DNA of 64,000 bases, taken from positions 116,822 to 180,821 of the forward strand of contig CBDFHU010000036.1 in assembly GCA_965247375.1 (NCBI GenBank), written 5' to 3'. Both the position numbers and the translations under genes were made by a program. Shown here one piece after another: positions 53,227-61,877 of this stretch; positions within the stretch are counted from its first letter, which is position 1; each line of letters opens with the position of its first letter. A model generated the notes under the pieces. The model was not told the DNA's origin, made no database searches, and worked only from the letters and a program-made list of their open reading frames with translations. The DNA is from Arsenicibacter sp965247375. Its GTDB lineage: Bacteria > Bacteroidota > Bacteroidia > Cytophagales > Spirosomataceae.

Positions 53227-53379
53227 TGGGGCGGCCCATTTCGTAAAATTTACACGGGCATGGTGATGCTTCGGGTAAAAAAGGCCATTTTATCAACTTT
53301 AACAGACATTATCCGTTAACAGGTAAACCATTCAGCAGGCAGCAGGCTCACCCTGCCGGCCTGTCATACACGTACATTT

Positions 53380-54942
53380 ATGCATCAATTCACCGACCGG
53401 CTTACTGATTTTCCGTGGTGGGGATGGGTACTGCTTGTGCTCGTCATCGTTGCCCTCCGCGACATACTGCAACGCAAACACACGATCCGCCATAATTTTC
53501 CGGTCATCGGCAATTTCCGGTACATGATCGAAACCATCGGGCCTGAGCTGCGGCAGTATGTTGTCGCCAACAACCGTGAAGAACTGCCCTTTAACCGGCG
53601 GCAGCGTTCGTGGATCTATGCCTCGTCCAAGCAGGAGAATAACTTTCAGGGCTTCGGAACCGACCAGGACATTCACAGCGCGGGCTATGTCTTTATTAAG
53701 CCGGCGATGTTGCCGCTGCGGCTCCCTAAAGATCATCCGACGGTGAAAGACCCGTATCACTGCCCGTCCGCGAAAGTGATCGGCGCCTGGCACAACCGGC
53801 GGAAGCCTTACCATCCGCGTTCGGTCATCAACATCAGCGGCATGAGCTTCGGCTCCCTGTCGGCCTCGGCGGTGCAATCCCTGAATCTGGGGGCCAAAGC
53901 CTTTGGCTGTTACCATAACACGGGTGAGGGCGGCTTGTCGAACTACCACAAAAACGGCGCCGACGTGGTCTTTAACATCGGTACTGCTTATTTCGGCATC
54001 CGCGACGATGAAGGAAACTTTGTGATGGATAAACTCGTCCGGCTGACGGAACAGTATCCCTTTATCCGGATGCTGGAACTGAAGTTGTCACAGGGAGCCA
54101 AGCCGGGCAAAGGCGGGGTGCTGCCCGCCGCTAAAATCACGCAGGAGATTTCGGACATCCGGCATATTCCGATCGGGAAAGATGTGATCTCACCAGCGGC
54201 CCACTCGGCGTTTTCCAACATTCCGGAAATGGTAGCATTCATTGAGGCCATGGCTGAAAACACCGGGCTGCCGGTCGGAATTAAGTCGGCCGTCGGGAAA
54301 CTGGAGATGTGGGAAGAGCTGGCCGACTACATGCTGGCCACCGGCAAAGGTCCCGACTTTATCGCCATCGACGGCGGTGAAGGTGGCACGGGTGCAGCCC
54401 CGCCCTCGTTTGCCGACCACGTGTCACTGCCCTTTGTGTATGGGTTCAGTAAGGTCTACCAGATTTTTCAAAAACGCGGGCTCACCAAACACCTGACCTT
54501 TATCGCGTCGGGGAAACTGGGCCTGCCCGATTCGGCAGTCATGGCCTTCGCCATGGGGGCCGACCTGATCAACATCGCCCGCGAGGCCATGCTGTCGATC
54601 GGGTGCATTCAGGCGCAGATCTGCCATACCAACCGCTGTCCGTCGGGCGTGGCCACGCAGAACAAATGGCTGCAGGGCGGCATCGATCCGGCACTCAAAA
54701 GCGTGCGGTTCCAGAACTACATGAAATCCCTGACCAAAGAGGTTCTCGACATCTGCCACGCCCTCGGCTACGAACATCCCTGCCAGTTTACGATGGACGA
54801 TGTCGACGTAGCCATGGGCGACAACAACCACACGAAACCGCTGTCGGTCACCTACGGCTACGACAAGGATCCGGTGCCGTTCGGCGGATTTGCGTCGTTG
54901 CTGGAAAGCCCCTATCTGCCCAAAAAACCGGCGGACGCCTGA
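53380..54942 (+). CDS. FMN-binding glutamate-synthase-family protein
   Basis: 520 residues. N-terminal membrane helix (WWGWVLLVLVIVALRDILQ) then a GltB-like FMN/synthase barrel: ISGMSFGSLSASAVQSLN, NTGEGGLSNYHKNGADVVF, LSQGAKPGKGGVLPAAKIT, IAIDGGEGGTGAAPPSF. The 3Fe-4S Cys cluster is GCIQAQICHTNRCPSGVAT. It lacks the amidotransferase and GltD-type domains, so it is not a complete glutamate synthase. Such membrane-anchored GltB-like proteins are widespread in Bacteroidota without proven reaction. Monocistronic with a strong terminator. Confidence 0.88.
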   Translation: MHQFTDRLTDFPWWGWVLLVLVIVALRDILQRKHTIRHNFPVIGNFRYMIETIGPELRQYVVANNREELPFNRRQRSWIYASSKQENNFQGFGTDQDIHSAGYVFIKPAMLPLRLPKDHPTVKDPYHCPSAKVIGAWHNRRKPYHPRSVINISGMSFGSLSASAVQSLNLGAKAFGCYHNTGEGGLSNYHKNGADVVFNIGTAYFGIRDDEGNFVMDKLVRLTEQYPFIRMLELKLSQGAKPGKGGVLPAAKITQEISDIRHIPIGKDVISPAAHSAFSNIPEMVAFIEAMAENTGLPVGIKSAVGKLEMWEELADYMLATGKGPDFIAIDGGEGGTGAAPPSFADHVSLPFVYGFSKVYQIFQKRGLTKHLTFIASGKLGLPDSAVMAFAMGADLINIAREAMLSIGCIQAQICHTNRCPSGVATQNKWLQGGIDPALKSVRFQNYMKSLTKEVLDICHALGYEHPCQFTMDDVDVAMGDNNHTKPLSVTYGYDKDPVPFGGFASLLESPYLPKKPADA

Positions 54943-54962
54943 CGGCTCCCGGAAGACACAGC

Positions 54963-55003
54963 AAAGCCGTTTGCCCGCTTCTGTGGGACAAACGGCTTTT
55001 TTT
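54963..55003 (+). terminator. Terminator of the FMN protein gene
   Basis: Perfect 11-bp arms AAAGCCGTTTG (54963-54973) and CAAACGGCTTT (54989-54999), 15-base loop, then more T. Confidence 0.9.
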
Positions 55004-55081
55004 GACCGGCATTGTATCATCTAACACTGTTAAGTAGTCCTGAAATCAGGTTTTGGCAGGTATTCATCGGAAAACATCCGG

Positions 55082-55089
55082 TATATTTG
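55082..55089 (+). promoter_or_regulatory. Bacteroidota -7 box directly before proB
   Basis: TATATTTG ends four bases before the proB ATG (55094). If used, transcription would begin at or next to the start codon, giving a leaderless mRNA. A TTTG lies at 55052-55055, a longer spacing than usual. Confidence 0.5.
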
Positions 55090-55093
55090 CCGC

Positions 55094-56128
55094 ATGGCTA
55101 AGCCCGTTTTAGTACTTAAATTTGGTACGGCTTCGATCACCAAACCGACTGGTGAACCCAACGAGCCGGTTCTTGTAGACATTGCCCGTCAGATTGCCCT
55201 GCTCCATCAGCAATACCGGATTGTGCTGGTTTCGTCGGGAGCGGTCGGTGCCGGAAAGGCATCCATCCGCGATTTCCGGGGCGACATCATCCAGCGCAAG
55301 GCAGCGGCGGCCGTCGGCAATTTATTACTTCTGAATATTTACAGCCGCTTCTTTGCGGTCTATGGGGTTTCCATTGCCCAGAGCCTGTGCGAGCGCCATC
55401 ACTTCGCCAACCGCGATCAGTTTTTACAGCTTAAACAAACCTACGAAGAGCTCTGGGAAAACGGGATTATTCCCATTGCCAACGAAAACGACGTGGTCAG
55501 TAACCGCGAGCTGAAGTTCTCCGATAACGACGAGCTGGCGACTCTGATTGCCGTCGGTTTCGGTGCCGAAGCCATGATGCTGTGTACGTCGGTGGGCGGA
55601 CTGCTCGACCACGAGGGCCGGATTATCCGCCATGTTCCCAGCCTGACGGAAGACGTGTTCGGGGTGGTCCGGACCGATAAATCGGCTCAGGGGCTGGGCG
55701 GCATGTCGTCGAAGCTGACGTTTGCCAAACTGGCCACCCGCATGGGCATCAAGGTCGTGATTTTCGGCATCAACCAGCCCGACGGCATCCTGCGGGCACT
55801 GTCGGATGAGACCGGTACGCGGTTTGATCCGCAGCCGGTATCGCTGTCGGCCCGCAACCGGTGGCTGGGCAGCGGTAGTCTGGCCGCCGGACAACTCCGC
55901 GTAGATGCCGGTGCGGTCCGGGCACTGCTCCGCCGGAGCAGTCTGCTGGCGGTGGGCGTCCGGGAAGCCCTCGGCGAATTTGAAGCGGGAGAAGTGGTCG
56001 AGATTGTGGATGAAACCGGACAATCAGTGGCCGTAGCCAAAGCCCGTATTTCGTCGGCGGAGCTGGCGGGGCAATTGCAGCAACCCAACATTGAAGTGGC
56101 CAACGCCAGTGATATTGTACTGCTATAA
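55094..56128 (+). CDS. proB: Glutamate 5-kinase
   Basis: Phosphorylates L-glutamate in the first step of proline synthesis; 344 residues. The amino-acid kinase domain starts at once with VLVLKFGTASITK. LVSSGAVGAGKASI, NENDVVSNRELKFSDNDELATLIA and the Thr/Ser block GGMSSKLTFAKLATRMGIKVVIF follow. A C-terminal PUA domain (about 260-344, LRVDAGAVRALLRRSSLLAVGV) completes it. No proA is adjacent. ATG 55094 is fixed by the conserved Lys-Phe-Gly-Thr close behind it. A large hairpin follows. Confidence 0.93.
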   Translation: MAKPVLVLKFGTASITKPTGEPNEPVLVDIARQIALLHQQYRIVLVSSGAVGAGKASIRDFRGDIIQRKAAAAVGNLLLLNIYSRFFAVYGVSIAQSLCERHHFANRDQFLQLKQTYEELWENGIIPIANENDVVSNRELKFSDNDELATLIAVGFGAEAMMLCTSVGGLLDHEGRIIRHVPSLTEDVFGVVRTDKSAQGLGGMSSKLTFAKLATRMGIKVVIFGINQPDGILRALSDETGTRFDPQPVSLSARNRWLGSGSLAAGQLRVDAGAVRALLRRSSLLAVGVREALGEFEAGEVVEIVDETGQSVAVAKARISSAELAGQLQQPNIEVANASDIVLL

Positions 56129-56169
56129 TAAATGAGGGGCGGCTCCGCACGGAGCCTCCCCTCATTTAT
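56128..56169. terminator. 19-bp bidirectional terminator between proB and the GIN-domain gene
   Basis: Arms 56128-56146 and 56151-56169 pair at 18 of 19 positions (core ATGAGGGG / CCCCTCAT), loop of four. It overlaps the proB stop and ends 23 bases before the convergent gene stop. Confidence 0.85.
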
Positions 56170-56191
56170 GAAAATTGCGCGACCAAGAACT

Positions 56192-56881
56192 TCAGAGGCG
56201 TTTCCAGTTAATCCACTTCAGGGTGTTGCCACTTAGCCGCACTTCGGTCTTATCCGAAATAGCAGGCTCGAATGTCGTTATATCCGCACTTTGCAGGTCA
56301 AAGCCGCTGGCATCATACACGTTCAGTTTCAGCTTTCCGTACTGCCCTCCCCCGAACTGCATAAAGCTTTCCTTCCGCAAATCAACGTTCAACCCCGTTT
56401 TTACGTCGGTATGATCCAGACTCATTCGTGTAAATGAGGCATCTACCGTTAACGAATCCAGGGAAAAGTCCTGCACGAACATATGCGCGCGGTCGCCCTT
56501 TACAAACCTGAGTTCAGGGGTACGGACCAGCACCCGTACCGGAAAAGAGTGTGCCGTAATCTCCTTCGGCCGGATCGAATACCGGTCAGGAGCAATGGTA
56601 ATAAATAATGTATCGGCCACCTGTCGGCAGCGAATCCTGGTCGTATCCTCCGGATTTACCAGGGCCTCCGTTTGCTTGCTGTGCTGAATCAATACCTCCA
56701 TATAAGGCGCCCCGGTGACCACAACCGCCCGGATCGTCTGCACCGGTACCGGCTTATAGAACTGATAGGGATTGGACCAGTCAATTTTTTCGGCCTCGCG
56801 TTTGAACAGCAGATTAAACGAAGTCATGCCCGCGACAATCACAATAAGGGCAGACAGAAAGAGTATCCTACTGGTTTTCAT
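56192..56881 (-). CDS. GIN-domain-like (DUF2807-type) anchored protein
   Basis: 229 residues from ATG 56881, which begins a membrane or signal segment (ILFLSALIVIVAGMTSFNLLF); the longer frame to 57049 lies inside the GntR gene. The remainder is strand-rich with the GIN-domain rhythm: IRAVVVTGAPYMEVLIQHSK, then VADTLFITIAP, FVKGDRAHMFVQDFSLDSLTVDASFTRMSL, LKLNVYDASGF. GIN domains form beta-helical envelope proteins; role unknown. Its start overlaps the GntR gene end by 14 bases, making it the fourth gene of the ABC operon. Confidence 0.7.
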   Translation of the reverse strand: MKTSRILFLSALIVIVAGMTSFNLLFKREAEKIDWSNPYQFYKPVPVQTIRAVVVTGAPYMEVLIQHSKQTEALVNPEDTTRIRCRQVADTLFITIAPDRYSIRPKEITAHSFPVRVLVRTPELRFVKGDRAHMFVQDFSLDSLTVDASFTRMSLDHTDVKTGLNVDLRKESFMQFGGGQYGKLKLNVYDASGFDLQSADITTFEPAISDKTEVRLSGNTLKWINWKRL

Positions 56882-57269
56882 TTTTCCCGTGGTTAGTGTG
56901 GTTAAAGTTCGACTCAACAAAAGCAGTATACCGGTTACCGATTTCGTGCAGATCAATACCCAGCAGGTACATAGTTCTGAACAGCTGCGGTAATTCGTTC
57001 TCCATGAACTGATCACGGCGAAAGGCTTTAATCCGGCTTTCGGCCTCATCGGTAATGAAGTTGCCGATGCCGCGTTTGTTGATAATGATTTCTTTCTGGT
57101 TCAGGAAATCAATGGTTCGCATGATAGTATTGGGGTTAACGGCCAGTTCGGCGGCCAGGTCACGGACGGACGGTAATCGCTCACCGGCCGGCCACCGGTT
57201 CAGCAGAATCTGCTCGCTGATGTATTCGGCAATCTGTAAATAGATCGCCTGCTTGTCTCTGAATTCCAT
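56868..57269 (-). CDS. GntR-family regulator (YtrA/YhcF type)
   Basis: 133 residues. An N-terminal winged helix typical of GntR: IYLQIAEYISEQILLNRWPAGERLPSVRDLAAELAVN, PNTIMRTIDFLNQKEIIINKRGIGNFI. The C-terminal helical tail is short (about 50 residues), which defines the YtrA group that regulates its own ABC-transporter operon. It lies two bases after the permease gene and overlaps the GIN-domain gene. A palindrome TAGTA-N8-TACTA upstream of the operon is a candidate operator. Confidence 0.9.
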   Translation of the reverse strand: MEFRDKQAIYLQIAEYISEQILLNRWPAGERLPSVRDLAAELAVNPNTIMRTIDFLNQKEIIINKRGIGNFITDEAESRIKAFRRDQFMENELPQLFRTMYLLGIDLHEIGNRYTAFVESNFNHTNHGKNENQ

Positions 57270-57271
57270 AC

Positions 57272-58093
57272 CTACACCTCCCGTTCTTTAAACCTGAAAT
57301 AGGCCGCCGCATAGATCAAACCTACCGACAAAATTCCGGTAACTGCCCTGATTGTGTTGCTCATACTTCCGGATACGACTAAATCCCGTTTTCCGCTTAC
57401 GGCTCTTTTGTACACCGAAACGACCGTTTCAAAAGGGAAGTTAGTATCATATCCGGTTAGCCGGTGAAAGATCTGCCCGTTCAGCCAAATGCTTTCAACC
57501 ATCACCCCGACGACTAATAAAACCCCGAATACCAGACTGTATCGCCGGAAAAAAAGCGTGGCGAACATAGCCAATGGATTAATCATAGCTAAAAACCCGA
57601 TTAATGCGGCTTTACTAATATCCCCTAAGGCAAACATGCTGACGGGAAGCTTTTCCCCGAATTCCTTCATAAGGCGCAAGTCTCCGGGAGACCATGTTTT
57701 ATGGTTAATATAGTAAGTACCAAGGCTATCAATCAATATAAAGCTTAAGGTATACCATAAAGCAAAGCCAAGTCCGGTAATAAACCAGAGCGACAGTACC
57801 TTTTCAAAAATTGACGCAGGCATCAGCCAGGTCATCATCCCTTTCTCCCGTTCATTGAGCTCATTGGTTATTTGCCAGGTAAAAATTCCCCACATCAACA
57901 GACCCATGACCGCGAATAGATTAGCCCTCACAGAAGACATATTCCCGGGCATTCCACTATAGACAATGGTAAGCCCCAACCCCGCCTGTATCAACGTAAT
58001 GACCAAACCGGCTCCCAACAGGGTTGCCCATTGTTCACGCACGTTTTTGATCAGCAGGAGCCGGAAGCGTGAAAATGAAAAAAACTGGTTCAT
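57272..58093 (-). CDS. ABC-2 type transporter permease
   Basis: 273 residues with about six membrane helices (LLGAGLVITLIQAGLGLTIVYSG, LFAVMGLLMWGIFTWQI, LWFITGLGFALWYTLSFILIDSLG, SLVFGVLLVVGVMVESIWL, IRAVTGILSVGLIYAAAYF). The first cytoplasmic region has RLLLIKNVREQW. It is the membrane partner of the ATPase encoded just upstream, with a four-base gene overlap. Substrate unknown; YtrA-type systems often respond to cell-wall stress. Confidence 0.85.
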   Translation of the reverse strand: MNQFFSFSRFRLLLIKNVREQWATLLGAGLVITLIQAGLGLTIVYSGMPGNMSSVRANLFAVMGLLMWGIFTWQITNELNEREKGMMTWLMPASIFEKVLSLWFITGLGFALWYTLSFILIDSLGTYYINHKTWSPGDLRLMKEFGEKLPVSMFALGDISKAALIGFLAMINPLAMFATLFFRRYSLVFGVLLVVGVMVESIWLNGQIFHRLTGYDTNFPFETVVSVYKRAVSGKRDLVVSGSMSNTIRAVTGILSVGLIYAAAYFRFKEREV

Positions 58094-58986
58094 GCGTGTG
58101 TCAGGGTTTTGGTGTCAGAAAAAAGGGTGTGCATGTAGTCGGGATGGGCCTGTACGGCATTAAACAACCACTCCAGATCGACCCGGCTTGGCGTGGCCCG
58201 GCTTGGATTAGCCCGGCCTGCCTGCGGCCCGGCCTGACGTGGCCCGGCCACAACGGCGTAGCCGCCGACGGCCCGTTCGGCGTAAAAAATCTGCCCCTGA
58301 ACCTCTTCCAGCCGCGGCACGAGACCAAACCAGAGCCGTTCGCTGATAACCTCCATCGGGGCCTGAATCACCTGATGCCCTTCCGTCAGAATAATCACCG
58401 GATCAATCAGCGCTTCCAGATCGCGGACCTGATGCGTGGAGATGATGACCGTCCGGTTTTCGTCGGTCGCTCCCGCCACTAACCGGCGGAATTGTGCCTT
58501 CGACGGAATATCCAGCCCGTTGGTCGGTTCATCCATCAGCAGAACCGGTGTATTCGTAGCTAAGCCGAACCCGATCAGTACCTTTTTCTTTTGTCCGTAC
58601 GAAATCTCGTTTAACCGCTCCGCTTCCGTCAGACCGAATTCCGCCAGGTACCCGGCAAACTGCCGGTGATCAAACCGCGGATAAAACGGGGCATTCAGCC
58701 GTACGTACTCCCGAACCGGCATGGCCGGTGTGTAAACCTCTTCGGGCAGCAGGAATATATCCTGCAAAAAAGCGGGTCGTCGTTTGGCAGGCTCGTGGCC
58801 TGCCACCTGAATCGTTCCCTTTTTGGGAAACAGCAGCCCCGCTATCAGCCGGAACAGGGTGGATTTACCGGCACCGTTGGGCCCTAACAGCCCGTAAATG
58901 GAGCCGGGGGTCAAGGAAAGGGTCAACCCGTCGTAGAGAGCCCGCCGCTTGCCGTAGGTAAAGTGTAGATTGGTGATCTGGACCAT
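58090..58986 (-). CDS. ABC transporter ATP-binding protein
   Basis: 298 residues from ATG 58986 (MVQITNLHFTYGKRRALYDG). Walker A is GLLGPNGAGKST, the Q-loop lies around FLQDIFLLPEE, the signature is EISYGQKKKV, Walker B is VLLMDEPTNGLD, and the switch His is in ISTHQVRD. The C-terminal extension contains an unusual Gly/Ala/Arg/Pro stretch (AGPRQAGPQAGRANPSRAT) encoded by a GC-rich quasi-repeat at about 58183-58252, probably a linker that arose by slippage. First gene of the ATPase-permease-GntR-GIN operon. Confidence 0.92.
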   Translation of the reverse strand: MVQITNLHFTYGKRRALYDGLTLSLTPGSIYGLLGPNGAGKSTLFRLIAGLLFPKKGTIQVAGHEPAKRRPAFLQDIFLLPEEVYTPAMPVREYVRLNAPFYPRFDHRQFAGYLAEFGLTEAERLNEISYGQKKKVLIGFGLATNTPVLLMDEPTNGLDIPSKAQFRRLVAGATDENRTVIISTHQVRDLEALIDPVIILTEGHQVIQAPMEVISERLWFGLVPRLEEVQGQIFYAERAVGGYAVVAGPRQAGPQAGRANPSRATPSRVDLEWLFNAVQAHPDYMHTLFSDTKTLTHA

Positions 58987-59014
58987 GTCGTACTGTTTTA
59001 GTGTGTTAGTTAAA

Positions 59015-59032
59015 TAGTACACTACAATACTA
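59015..59032. promoter_or_regulatory. Candidate GntR operator upstream of the ABC operon
   Basis: TAGTA (59015-59019), eight bases, TACTA (59028-59032): an 18-bp palindrome 29 bases before the ATPase start. Position and symmetry suit a dimeric GntR/YtrA regulator. Confidence 0.4.
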
Positions 59033-59073
59033 CGGGATATTTTTGACTTCGCAAGGGGGCATGCAAAAAAAAG

Positions 59074-59118
59074 TGGTGGCACGACCGGCAGGCGAACCTG
59101 TTTTAAGTCGTGCCACCA
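59074..59118. terminator. 12-bp inverted repeat between the PIG-L gene and the ABC operon
   Basis: Perfect arms TGGTGGCACGAC (59074-59085) and GTCGTGCCACCA (59107-59118), 21-base loop. Upstream neighbour is an A-rich stretch, so on the minus strand the hairpin is followed by a T tract. Probably ends the PIG-L transcript after the palindrome at 59147. Confidence 0.6.
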
Positions 59119-59146
59119 TTGCTGATGATCTGGATTTTCGCGGATT

Positions 59147-59168
59147 GGACGACCACGTGGGGTCGCCC
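59147..59168. repeat. Dispersed GC-rich palindrome, copy 5
   Basis: Arms GGACGACC (59147-59154) and GGTCGCCC (59161-59168) with ACGTGG between; one mismatch. Lies directly after the PIG-L stop codon. Same family as copies near 21.5, 30.2 and 53.2 kb. Confidence 0.7.
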
Positions 59169-61709
59169 TTACTTTTTGCCGGCAGAAATCATGTTGGCAA
59201 ACAGCCGGTAGGCCCCTTCGACACCGGCGGGCAGTTCACGGAAGAACACCAGACCGGTATACATAAAATGCCCTTTACCGTATTTTGCGTAAATCAGGCT
59301 GCCGTCTTTCGGCGCTTCGCCGGTATCGTTGGCTGCAAAAATAGGTTCGTAGTTCTTATCCACGTCCACGGCAAAATAAATACCCCGTTCCTGAATCCAG
59401 CCGTCGAAATCACGGTCGGTAATCTTATTCGGTGTGTTCAGTAACGGGTGCTGCGGCTTCAGGAATGTCATTTTTGCGTCTTCTTCGGTCACACGGTCAC
59501 GGCCGACGTTAAACGGATACGGACCCATCTGCTTTACTTTCAACGTATTGCCCGGGCCGCCGGCTGTTACATATTGCACAATCATGGTACCGCCGTTTTT
59601 GACGTATTCCATCAGTTTTTCCTGTTCGTATTTCAGCCAGTCTTCGGTGTTATACGCCCGGACGCCGACCACAATGGCATCGAACTGGCTAAGGTCCTTG
59701 TTCAGATCGGCCTGCGTCAGCATGGTTACCTTGCAGCCCATCTGCCGCAGGGCAATGTTCACTTCATCCCCGGCACCCATGATGTAGCCGACGTTTTTCG
59801 CCGTCACCTTCACATCCAGTTTCACCAGCCGGGCCTCCGCCACCGGGAAAACCGTCTGGGTCGGAATGTGCTTGTATTCCACCAGCCGGATACCGGTCGA
59901 AAAGGTCCCGGCCCCGGTCGTTGCCACAGCTTTCAGCTTACCGTCCTCCGCGCCGCTGCCGGGCGTTACGGTAAAGGTCACCCGCAGCTCCTGACCTTTC
60001 TCCTTCAGGTCGAACGGAATTTCAGCGGGCAGCACCTTCCAGCCCGACGGCACCGACAAGGCCAGCTTGCCCGACACATTGGCCCGCCCCGCCTTCACCA
60101 CGACCTCAACCGGTTTGGCGGTATTGTCGCTGTAGACGTATACTTTCTCGGTAATGTTGGTCATCACCTCCGGCTGAATCACAAACGGGCGGTAAATCTC
60201 GCCGTCTACCGGATCGGTCGTTTTATAAATCCAGGGACGCGTAAAGGTAAACGGCTGCCCGTCGATCTCGAACGTAAAGGCGGCGGTCAGCGCAGGCGGA
60301 TTTTCCGGTAACCCGATCAGCTGCTGATCATCGACCTGGAACAGGCCTTTCTGCAATGGTTTTTCAAGCCAGTACGGCTGGGAGATTTTCTGCGTTGCCG
60401 GAATCCGCATCATCATCGGCAGCGTGACCTGATCGTACGGCTTCAGACTAAGGTTCAGCGTAGTATCCCGGCCGGTTGAGAACCGCACATGCAGCAGGCG
60501 GACCGGCGTTTCAGTCCGGGCAACTACCGTGGTATTCAGGCGGATGGTTTCGCCGGCCGTCGCGGCATAGTCAACGGGGTTAGCCTCAAACCATACCCCC
60601 AGACACTGCTGGATCAGATTTTGTACCTCCTGCCGTTTGGTTTTTACCAGCAGGTTGGTCGTATCAAGCTGGCTCATGGCTCGGTAAACCTGCACCAGCG
60701 CGGGCACCGATGCCGCCGGCTGACCGGCCTTGTAACCATCAATCGCCTGATTCACCAGCGCCTGCACCCGTTCGCTGCCGGGCACCCGTTTCCAGGACAT
60801 GTCTACCCCGTCGAACGGGTCTTTTTCGGCCGGTTCACCGGCTTTCAGCAGCAGGTAATCCATGCGCACATTACGGGTCGCCGCCACACCAAAACCCTGG
60901 CTCTTATGCTGGCTGCGGCTTTCGGCCGCAATTTCCCCGTACGAACGGCCGATCAGCGGATTGTAAACACCCGTCTCAATCCCGATCAGGTTTCCGGCTT
61001 CATTGGGTTTGGCGTTGCTGCCAAAGGCGTTGGGAATAAACACGTTCCACATAATCCGTTTTGCCTGCCACGGCTTCACGTAGCGGAGCTGTTCCGGGAA
61101 TTTCGTCGGGTCGGCGGCAATTTTAAAGGCTTCTTCAGCCAGAAAACCCGATGCGCTGTGATGACCGTGTCCGGCGCGCGGATCGGGCGGAAAACGGGTT
61201 ATAATCACATCCGGCTGAAATTTACGGATCCGCCAGACCACATCGGCCAGGACCTGATCCCGCCCCCAGGTCTTTACCGCCTCATCCGTTGACTTCGAAA
61301 AACCAAAGTCATAGGCCCGGCTAAAGTATTGTTCCGGTCCGTCAACACGGCGGGCCGCCAGCAGTTCCTGGGTCCGGATCACGCCGATGTATTCCCCCTG
61401 CTCGGTCCCGATCAGGTTCTGCCCGCCGTCGCCCCGTGTCAGGGCCATGTAGGCTGTACGGGCCAGCCGTTCTTTCGCCATATACGCCAGCAGGAGCGTA
61501 TTCTCATCGTCGGGATGTGCCGCCACGTATAAGACGGATCCCAGGACGTTCAGTTTTTTCAGATTCAGCAGAATTTCGCCCGACGACGGGTTTTTCGCCG
61601 TCCCGTAGGGCACTTGGGCTTGTAATGGCTGATACAACAGGGCGCTCATGGCCCAGGCAAGGTACAATCCGGGTTTTCTCACAGTGTAACGAAGTGGTTG
61701 GACCGACAA
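59169..61709 (-). CDS. PIG-L family deacetylase with C-terminal beta and ThuA-like domains
   Basis: 846 residues, exported (signal sequence LYLAWAMSALLYQPLQAQ). Residues about 55-300 are a PIG-L/LmbE zinc deacetylase: VAAHPDDENTLL with the first His/Asp zinc ligands, LTRGDGGQN, IITRFPPDPRAGHGHHSASG with the third His. The middle is strand-rich with a NEW3-like sandwich (VVVKAGRANVSGKLALSVPSG). The last 220 residues resemble a ThuA/GATase-like fold (VGVRAYNTEDWLKYEQEKL, MIVQYVTAGG). It probably de-N-acetylates a GlcNAc-containing glycan in the periplasm. Confidence 0.88.
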   Translation of the reverse strand: MSVQPLRYTVRKPGLYLAWAMSALLYQPLQAQVPYGTAKNPSSGEILLNLKKLNVLGSVLYVAAHPDDENTLLLAYMAKERLARTAYMALTRGDGGQNLIGTEQGEYIGVIRTQELLAARRVDGPEQYFSRAYDFGFSKSTDEAVKTWGRDQVLADVVWRIRKFQPDVIITRFPPDPRAGHGHHSASGFLAEEAFKIAADPTKFPEQLRYVKPWQAKRIMWNVFIPNAFGSNAKPNEAGNLIGIETGVYNPLIGRSYGEIAAESRSQHKSQGFGVAATRNVRMDYLLLKAGEPAEKDPFDGVDMSWKRVPGSERVQALVNQAIDGYKAGQPAASVPALVQVYRAMSQLDTTNLLVKTKRQEVQNLIQQCLGVWFEANPVDYAATAGETIRLNTTVVARTETPVRLLHVRFSTGRDTTLNLSLKPYDQVTLPMMMRIPATQKISQPYWLEKPLQKGLFQVDDQQLIGLPENPPALTAAFTFEIDGQPFTFTRPWIYKTTDPVDGEIYRPFVIQPEVMTNITEKVYVYSDNTAKPVEVVVKAGRANVSGKLALSVPSGWKVLPAEIPFDLKEKGQELRVTFTVTPGSGAEDGKLKAVATTGAGTFSTGIRLVEYKHIPTQTVFPVAEARLVKLDVKVTAKNVGYIMGAGDEVNIALRQMGCKVTMLTQADLNKDLSQFDAIVVGVRAYNTEDWLKYEQEKLMEYVKNGGTMIVQYVTAGGPGNTLKVKQMGPYPFNVGRDRVTEEDAKMTFLKPQHPLLNTPNKITDRDFDGWIQERGIYFAVDVDKNYEPIFAANDTGEAPKDGSLIYAKYGKGHFMYTGLVFFRELPAGVEGAYRLFANMISAGKK

Positions 61710-61738
61710 CGCGGTTGATGCTTTTCAACAAAAATAGC

Positions 61739-61764
61739 GAAAGAGAGAGAGAGTGAAAGAGCGA
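61739..61764 (+). repeat. Single AAAGAG-rich arm
   Basis: GAAAGAGAGAGAGAG followed by TGAAAGAGCGA. It resembles one arm of the hairpins at 51091 and 62709 but has no complementary partner nearby. Confidence 0.5.
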
Positions 61765-61864
61765 ATTTTAGTCCGTTAACAATCTTAACACGGTTTCCGG
61801 TGGCAAATCACGCGCTGGCCCGTGAACAAAAAGACATTTTTCTCTGTTATCCGGACAAATTTCC

Positions 61865-61872
61865 TATTTTTG
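61865..61872 (+). promoter_or_regulatory. Bacteroidota -7 box at the antitoxin gene
   Basis: TATTTTTG matches TAnnTTTG and ends five bases before ATG 61878. This supports the downstream ATG and a leaderless or near-leaderless antitoxin mRNA. No clear -33 element. Confidence 0.4.
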
Positions 61873-61877
61873 CTGAT

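Noticed and set aside
59448..61292. Two long plus-strand frames opposite the PIG-L deacetylase gene
   Set aside because: Shadows of the deacetylase codon pattern; no start context or motifs.
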